From Thermomicrobiaceae bacterium (lineage in GTDB: Bacteria > Chloroflexota > Chloroflexia > Thermomicrobiales > Thermomicrobiaceae): DNA of 9,797 nucleotides. Both the position numbers and the translations under genes were made by a program. The stretch is taken from the NCBI GenBank assembly GCA_025966355.1, contig JAICWZ010000040.1, forward strand, positions 1 through 9,797. Reading direction: 5' to 3'. Position 1 is the stretch's first letter. Each line of letters starts with the position of its first letter. The notes below the pieces were generated by a model, which saw only the letters and a list, made by a program, of their open reading frames with translations, did not search any database and was not told the origin of the DNA. Positions 6,410 through 9,797 of the stretch are shown here, in pieces.

Positions 6410-6438
6410 CCCCGTATACAACCAGCAATGCCGGAGGG
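6367..6438 (+). promoter_or_regulatory. Long leader stem-loop upstream of the attenuator terminator
   Basis: Bases 6367-6384 pair with 6421-6438 over 18 bp, with one G-U pair (6376/6429). Inside, GGGGC (6385-6389) pairs with GCCCC (6409-6413), and GGC (6394-6396) with GCC (6402-6404). The 5' arm begins three bases after the aromatic codons, and the leader-peptide stop lies in the inner loop, so translating ribosomes would open or mask this stem. The released 3' arm bases CGGAGG (6432-6437) can pair with CCTCTG (6454-6459) of the terminator, a candidate antiterminator. Confidence 0.72.
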
Positions 6439-6441
6439 TGA

Positions 6442-6466
6442 GCAGGGGTTTGACCTCTGCTTTTTT
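6442..6466 (+). terminator. Rho-independent attenuator terminator before the DAHP synthase gene
   Basis: GCAGGGGT (6442-6449) pairs with ACCTCTGC (6453-6460) over 8 bp, including one G-U, around a 3-nt loop. Six Ts follow (6461-6466). It lies between the leader peptide and the DAHP synthase gene, 65 nt before the ATG, so it must be read through for expression; this makes it an attenuator and not an end-of-gene signal. Confidence 0.82.
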
Positions 6467-6530
6467 GTTTGCCGTGAATCGGGCGGAAATGGGCCAGGTG
6501 GTCCAATGGGGAAACGGAGAGGGTACCCAG

Positions 6531-7559
6531 ATGATCGTAACGATGCAGTCGGATGCGAGTGAAGCGGAGGCAGATAATGTTGTCGCGCTCTTGCGAACGA
6601 ACGGCTACGAATTGCATCTGATTCGCGACGCCGGGCCGCTGGCGATCGGCATTAACGGACGCCCCGTCGATGGCGATTTGCCGGGCGTCATTTGCACCAT
6701 GCCGGGCGTCTCGCACGTCCACACCGGCCGCAAAGCGTACAAGCTGGCGGCGCGCGAGGTGCGGCCCGAGGGGACCGTCGTTCAGGTCGGCGACGTCCGT
6801 TTTGGCGGCGAATCGCCGGTCATGATCGCCGGTCCCTGCGCGGTCGAATCGCGCGAGCAGGCGCTGCGCACCGCCGATCTCGTTCGCGAAGCCGGCGGCG
6901 TCATGCTCCGTGGCGGCGCCTTCAAGCCACGCTCGTCACCCTACAGCTTCCAGGGGATGGGTGAAGAAGGCTTGCAGATCCTGGCCGAAGCGCGCGAGCG
7001 AACCGGGCTTCCATTCGTCACCGAGGTGATGGAACCGGAACAGGTCGAGCTCGTCGCGTCCTACGCCGACATGCTGCAAATCGGCAGCCGCAACATGATG
7101 AACGTCCCGCTCCTCCGCCGGGCCGCCGCCAGCGGTTTGCCAATCCTGCTCAAACGCGGTTTTGCTTCCACTGTCGAGGAATGGCTCCTCTCCGCCGAAT
7201 ATATCCTCGCCGAAGGCAATGATCGCGTCGTGCTCTGCGAGCGCGGTATCCGCGGCTTCGATACGGCCACCCGTTTCACACTCGATCTCAATGTCGTGCC
7301 GCTGCTCCGGCAGCTCACCCATCTGCCGATCATCGTCGATCCGAGTCACGGCACCGGACTGCGCGAACTGGTTGCGCCGATGTCGCTGGCGGCCGTCGCG
7401 GCCGGTGCGCACGGTCTAATCGTTGAAGTACACGACAATCCGGAGGCGGCGCTCTGCGACGGTCCACAGTCGATCACGGCCGAGATGTTGTCGGATCTCG
7501 TCACCCGCGTCAACGCGATCAGCACGCTCTTTTCGCCCGCTCCCTCGCTGGTCGTCTGA
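6531..7559 (+). CDS. aroF: 3-deoxy-7-phosphoheptulonate (DAHP) synthase, type I-beta
   Basis: This enzyme joins phosphoenolpyruvate and erythrose 4-phosphate to give DAHP, the first step of the shikimate pathway to Trp, Tyr and Phe. The 342-residue protein has an N-terminal ferredoxin-like/ACT-type regulatory domain (about residues 1-70), as in Thermotoga-type enzymes where Tyr or Phe binding inhibits, followed by a TIM barrel. Metal ligands are all present: Cys103 in GPCAVES, His273 in DPSHGTG, Glu299 in IVEVH and Asp310 in CDGPQS. The phosphate and PEP-binding stretches GGAFKPRSSPYSFQG (128-142) and LLKRG (206-210) are intact. The ATG at 6531 has GGAGAGGG 7 nt upstream and gives the standard MIVTMQ start; the frame is open to 6438, but that part is leader RNA. 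Control is probably double: attenuation of the message and allosteric inhibition of the enzyme. Confidence 0.95.
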   Translation: MIVTMQSDASEAEADNVVALLRTNGYELHLIRDAGPLAIGINGRPVDGDLPGVICTMPGVSHVHTGRKAYKLAAREVRPEGTVVQVGDVRFGGESPVMIAGPCAVESREQALRTADLVREAGGVMLRGGAFKPRSSPYSFQGMGEEGLQILAEARERTGLPFVTEVMEPEQVELVASYADMLQIGSRNMMNVPLLRRAAASGLPILLKRGFASTVEEWLLSAEYILAEGNDRVVLCERGIRGFDTATRFTLDLNVVPLLRQLTHLPIIVDPSHGTGLRELVAPMSLAAVAAGAHGLIVEVHDNPEAALCDGPQSITAEMLSDLVTRVNAISTLFSPAPSLVV

Positions 7560-7585
7560 TTTGCGTTCGATGACCTCATCGGACG

Positions 7586-7617
7586 ACCGCCGGAGCCCCA
7601 CCAGGCTCCGGCGGTTT
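7586..7617 (+). terminator. Rho-independent terminator after the DAHP synthase gene
   Basis: ACCGCCGGAGCC (7586-7597) and GGCTCCGGCGGT (7604-7615) form a perfect 12-bp stem with a 6-nt loop, followed by TT and T-rich sequence. It lies 26 nt after the stop and between convergent genes. It could also stop leftward transcription of the phosphotransferase gene, but on that strand there is no U-tract. Confidence 0.8.
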
Positions 7618-7639
7618 ATCGTTTCCGTAGGGGAGCGGG

Positions 7640-8662
7640 TTACGCGCGCCAGAGCGGTTTGTCGCCGCCTGCCATGACCTCGCGCAGCGCACCAAAGAGT
7701 TCATCGACGTCCGAACTGAAGGCGGGCAGCGGTGCCGGCGTCACGCCATCGGCGTCGAGTGCCTGCAAACCGGCCGTCAGCAAGCGCAGAACGGCGTAGA
7801 AGGGTAGGTTGCCGATGGCGCATGTCGAGGCTTGCACGTAGGAGCCGATAATCGCCTGATGTACCAGATCAGCATCGTCGCCCGGAAGGCCGAGTGCGCG
7901 AATATCGAAGGGCAGCAAGGCCAGGTCGTACGAGGCGTCGGTCACGCGCGCCTCGCTCCAGTTGAGCACGGCGCGTACCTCATCGTCGGTCGCCAGCACG
8001 TTCGCTGGTCGATAGTCGCCGTGGCAGAGGCAGAGCGACACTTCGACCGGCCGGTGCGCGTCGAGCCAGACGAGTGCGGCTTCGGAGATCGATCGATACT
8101 CTCCCGATATGTGTGAGATCTGCTCTTCGCGTTCGACCCACCAGGCGCCGAGCTGATCGTCGATGACGTCTTCGGGCAGCACCTCCGCGTCGGCCAGCCA
8201 GGGGAAAAGTTGCGACCAGTCGAGCGCATGGATTCGCGCCAGCATCCGGCCATAGGTGAAGCCGAGCGCCGACAGTTCCCACCGCATGCCGGATTCGGTA
8301 AAACTCGTCCCAATCGACGCCTCGGCAACCTGCTCCAGCACCAGATATGATCCGAGTTCGCTCGGTTCGACGTAGAGCAGACGAGGCACCGGAATACCGT
8401 GCAACGCCAGAATCGGGAGAAGCGCGCCTTCTGACGCGACACGTTGCGCCGGTTCGAAACGGACTAGAAACGGCCGAATTTGTGTGACGCCGTCGCTGCT
8501 CCAGGTAACGCGCACCAGCGAATCGGCCGGCCGATCATCCAGCCGGCGCGCGTCGATAATCGAAATGGCCGACGCGTCGGGGTATTGGGCGGCGATCGCC
8601 GCGTGAATGAGCTGTTCAATCGATGCGGGCACCAACGGCCCTTTCGTGTATTCGGGCAGCAC
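7640..8662 (-). CDS. Aminoglycoside-phosphotransferase-fold protein, atypical active site
   Basis: The 340-residue cytoplasmic protein belongs to the APH/choline kinase-like fold, whose members phosphorylate hydroxyls of small molecules. Seen in order: an N-lobe with FLVRFEP (66-71), a helix-C Glu at about 78, HGIPVPRLL (88-96), a hinge-like YLVLEQV (106-112), the catalytic loop CHGDYRPANVL with Asp216 and Asn221, and NWSEARVTDASYDLALL (234-250). The last motif normally begins with Asp, which binds metal-ATP; here it is Asn234, so catalysis may be weak or altered. Substrate is unknown and antibiotic resistance should not be assumed. The start is GTG at 8662, the first start codon after an in-frame TAA; a GTG ten codons downstream has a somewhat better ribosome site. 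It stands alone, divergent from the tatB-like gene and convergent with aroF. Confidence 0.8.
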   Translation of the reverse strand: MLPEYTKGPLVPASIEQLIHAAIAAQYPDASAISIIDARRLDDRPADSLVRVTWSSDGVTQIRPFLVRFEPAQRVASEGALLPILALHGIPVPRLLYVEPSELGSYLVLEQVAEASIGTSFTESGMRWELSALGFTYGRMLARIHALDWSQLFPWLADAEVLPEDVIDDQLGAWWVEREEQISHISGEYRSISEAALVWLDAHRPVEVSLCLCHGDYRPANVLATDDEVRAVLNWSEARVTDASYDLALLPFDIRALGLPGDDADLVHQAIIGSYVQASTCAIGNLPFYAVLRLLTAGLQALDADGVTPAPLPAFSSDVDELFGALREVMAGGDKPLWRA

Positions 8663-8818
8663 GCCCGCGAATAGCCAGGGTGCAACGATACGTTAATTGG
8701 CGTATAGTTTTCAGCAACCCCCGGCCTTGCGTCGGTTCTGAGAGGGTGCTGATTCGGCAACCGGGCGGTTTTCGTTCGCAGGATTGTGGTAGCAGGCCTA
8801 CTTGATCTGAGAGGCACC
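8663..8818. other. Divergent intergenic region, phosphotransferase / tatB
   Basis: These 156 bases must hold the promoters of both flanking genes. I see no convincing pair of boxes. ATACG (8688-8692) and CGTAT (8701-8705) form a short inverted repeat overlapping a TATAGT hexamer (8703-8708), which might be a -10 box on the plus strand, but no good -35 lies 17 nt before it. Confidence 0.3.
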
Positions 8819-9307
8819 ATGAGTTTCTTCGGCATGGGGCCGACCGAGTTTCTGGTTATCGCGGTCATAGCCTTCATTATCTTCGGACCGGAAAAGTTCG
8901 CTGAACTGGCCAGTAGCGCCGGAAAGTTCGTGCGCGAAATGCGTTCGATGTCCGGTGGTTTGACGGACGAGTTCAAGGACGCAATGAATGAGTTCCAGCA
9001 GGTCAAAGGCGAGATCCAGGGTGAATTCCGCAACATGTCGGGCGAGATCCAGGATACGACCCGCTCGATCGCCTCGGCCGTCGATGTGCGTCCAACGCTG
9101 ACAAATGCGATGCATCCTCCGGCCAACCCGCCGGCCTACGTGCGTGCGCCGGCCAACGGCGAACCAGCCAGGCCGACCAAGGCCGATCCGCTGGCCGACC
9201 TCGGCGGGCTGCCTGAAGCGGCTCCTCCGCCGGAGCCGCCGAGCGATCTGCACGCCAACACGCAAACCGAACCGGCCGAACCGCGCTCGGACGAACCGGC
9301 CGCCTGA
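8819..9307 (+). CDS. tatB: Twin-arginine translocase TatA/TatB-family subunit (TatB-like)
   Basis: The 162-residue membrane protein is a subunit of the Tat system, which exports folded proteins bearing twin-Arg signals. A short N-terminus with Glu10 leads into one membrane helix (about residues 9-22), then the FGPEKF hinge (22-27) and an amphipathic helix ending near KFVREMRSM (36-44). A charged helical stretch follows to about 90, and a Pro/Ala/Glu-rich tail fills 98-162. The acidic residue before the helix, the GP at the hinge and the length favour TatB over TatA, although both belong to one family and some bacteria use one protein for both roles. The ATG at 8819 has GAGAGG 4 nt upstream; an in-frame upstream GTG at 8786 lacks conserved sequence. 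No tatC is adjacent, so partners must be elsewhere. It is followed by its own terminator. Confidence 0.85.
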   Translation: MSFFGMGPTEFLVIAVIAFIIFGPEKFAELASSAGKFVREMRSMSGGLTDEFKDAMNEFQQVKGEIQGEFRNMSGEIQDTTRSIASAVDVRPTLTNAMHPPANPPAYVRAPANGEPARPTKADPLADLGGLPEAAPPPEPPSDLHANTQTEPAEPRSDEPAA

Positions 9308-9333
9308 ACCGAGCCTCAACCCACGACTGCATC

Positions 9334-9361
9334 ACCGCCGATCATTCCGATCGGCGGTTTT
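9334..9361 (+). terminator. Rho-independent terminator after tatB
   Basis: ACCGCCGATC (9334-9343) and GATCGGCGGT (9349-9358) form a perfect 10-bp stem with a 5-nt loop, followed by TTTTG. It lies 26 nt after the tatB stop. Confidence 0.82.
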
Positions 9362-9421
9362 GTGTTGGCGGCGACTCGTTGCCGCTTCCGCCCCTCTGCC
9401 CTCATTTCAACCCGCCTTACC

Positions 9422-9521
9422 CGTCATTCCGAGCCGCAGCGAGGAATCTCCTCCCGTCCTCCTGCCGCGTGATCGCCGGAGCAAGCCAGAAGAGATCCCT
9501 CGCTATCGCCTAAGGATGACG
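9422..9521. repeat. 100-bp inverted-repeat element (MITE/REP-like)
   Basis: The left end CGTCATTCCGAG (9422-9433) and the right end TAAGGATGACG (9511-9521) start imperfect inverted repeats of about 29 bp; the inner parts GCGAGGAATCTC (9439-9450) and GAGATCCCTCGC (9492-9503) match at 11 of 12 positions. There is a 41-nt centre and no credible gene. GTCATTCCGAGC-AGCGAGGAATCT wording is known from dispersed repeats in diverse bacteria, which suggests a non-autonomous mobile or folded repeat. Copy number in this genome cannot be seen here. Confidence 0.7.
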
Positions 9522-9556
9522 AGGACACGGCACGGGAGTCATCGAGCAGGACGTGG

Positions 9557-9608
9557 TATAGCGATCACTGCGATAACACGGATTTGTGTTATTTCAGTGA
9601 TCGCTGTA
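9557..9608. promoter_or_regulatory. Large palindrome over the regulator promoter, operator candidate
   Basis: AGCGATCACTG (9560-9570) pairs with CAGTGATCGCT (9595-9605), and ATAACAC (9573-9579) with GTGTTAT (9586-9592), separated by a 2-nt mismatch and a 6-nt centre. The palindrome spans the -35 box and reaches the -10 box of the following regulator gene, the place expected for an autorepressor site. A dispersed palindromic repeat is the alternative, since another repeat lies 36 bp away. Confidence 0.6.
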
Positions 9609-9612
9609 TACT
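9584..9612 (+). promoter_or_regulatory. Promoter of the GbsR/MarR-type regulator
   Basis: TTGTGT (9584-9589), a 17-nt spacer and TATACT (9607-9612) form a good sigma70-type promoter. Transcription would start near 9619, about 15 nt before the ATG. Confidence 0.6.
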
Positions 9613-9633
9613 CTCGCCATGGAGGGCAGCACG

Positions 9634-9797
9634 ATGCCGACTGACGCAGAACTGACTTTCGCTGATCATCTCGGACGCTTTTATGCCCGGCGCTATGGTT
9701 TTCCGCCGATGTTCGGCCGGCTGATCGGTTATCTCGCGGTCTGCGATCCACCAGCGCAGACGATCGCCGATCTGGCCGATGCCTTACTTGCCAGCCG
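9634..9797 (+). CDS. GbsR/MarR-type transcriptional regulator, N-terminal part (runs off the right edge)
   Basis: The first 54 codons are present with no stop. The protein starts MPTDAELTFADHLGRFYARR and continues YGFPPMFGRLIGYLAVCDPP and then TIADLADALLASR. The G-(L/F)PPM-x-GR-(L/I)-x-G-(Y/W)-L-x-x-CDPP pattern is typical of the GbsR branch of MarR-like winged-helix DNA-binding proteins; the TIADLADALLASR stretch would be the start of the recognition helices. Members repress genes for osmoprotectant uptake or drug efflux, but the target here is unknown. ATG 9634 is chosen over ATG 9619 because GGAGGG (9621-9626) lies 7 nt upstream. The palindrome over its promoter suggests that it controls itself. 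The wing and C-terminal dimer domain lie outside the window. Confidence 0.75.
   Translation, partial: MPTDAELTFADHLGRFYARRYGFPPMFGRLIGYLAVCDPPAQTIADLADALLAS

Noticed and set aside
6346..6441. Alternative 31-codon leader frame from the ATG at 6346
   Set aside because: It is not aromatic-rich and its nearest AGGAG (6323-6327) is 18 nt away; the 6311 frame explains the position before the terminator far better.
7640..8662. Antibiotic-resistance gene
   Set aside because: The fold alone does not indicate resistance, the active site is atypical, and there is no mobile or resistance context.
9539..9751. Minus-strand frame across the promoter palindrome with an ITEITQIRVIAVIAI-like translation
   Set aside because: The repetitive translation comes from the inverted repeat itself, and the frame runs antisense to the regulator gene.

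Overview
This is a GC-rich stretch of bacterial chromosome. No gene pins the taxon. A TatB-like protein with an FGPEK motif, frequent GTG/TTG starts, a GbsR-like regulator and dispersed palindromes of the GTCATTCCGAG type would all fit Chloroflexota (Thermomicrobia/Sphaerobacter-like). That placement is inference.

Layout. Positions 1-1345 (minus strand) hold a compact operon read right to left: greA (transcript cleavage factor), a ybaK/ebsC-type Cys-tRNA deacylase, and the first 126 codons of a GH15-like glycosidase that runs off the left edge. The first two genes are 4 nt apart; the second and third share an ATGA overlap. Positions 1388-1659 are a divergent control region with a strong promoter overlapped by an 8-bp-arm palindrome. 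Positions 1660-5754 (plus) hold a complete ferric-iron type ABC importer in the order ATPase, lipoprotein, fused permease. The binding protein keeps the His/Glu/Tyr-Tyr residues expected for Fe(III). Positions 5919-6161 encode a small unrecognised protein with two CxxC pairs.

Positions 6190-7615 are the most interesting part. A palindromic repeat is followed by a near-consensus promoter, a 32-codon leader peptide carrying the aromatic run W-Y-Y-V-Y-F, an 18-bp stem-loop, a rho-independent terminator, and then the gene for DAHP synthase, the first enzyme of aromatic amino acid synthesis. This reads as a ribosome-mediated transcription attenuator that can sense all three aromatic amino acids. 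A terminator closes the unit at 7586-7615.

Positions 7640-8662 (minus) encode an aminoglycoside-phosphotransferase-fold protein in which Asn replaces the usual metal-binding Asp. Positions 8819-9307 (plus) encode a TatB-like translocase subunit with its own terminator. Positions 9360-9633 carry no gene but hold two separate inverted repeats: a 100-bp MITE/REP-like element, and a palindrome covering the promoter of a GbsR/MarR-type regulator whose first 54 codons end the window.

Most genes are housekeeping or uptake genes. The novelty lies in the regulatory DNA between them, chiefly the aromatic attenuator. No RNA genes, CRISPR arrays, phage genes or transposases were seen.
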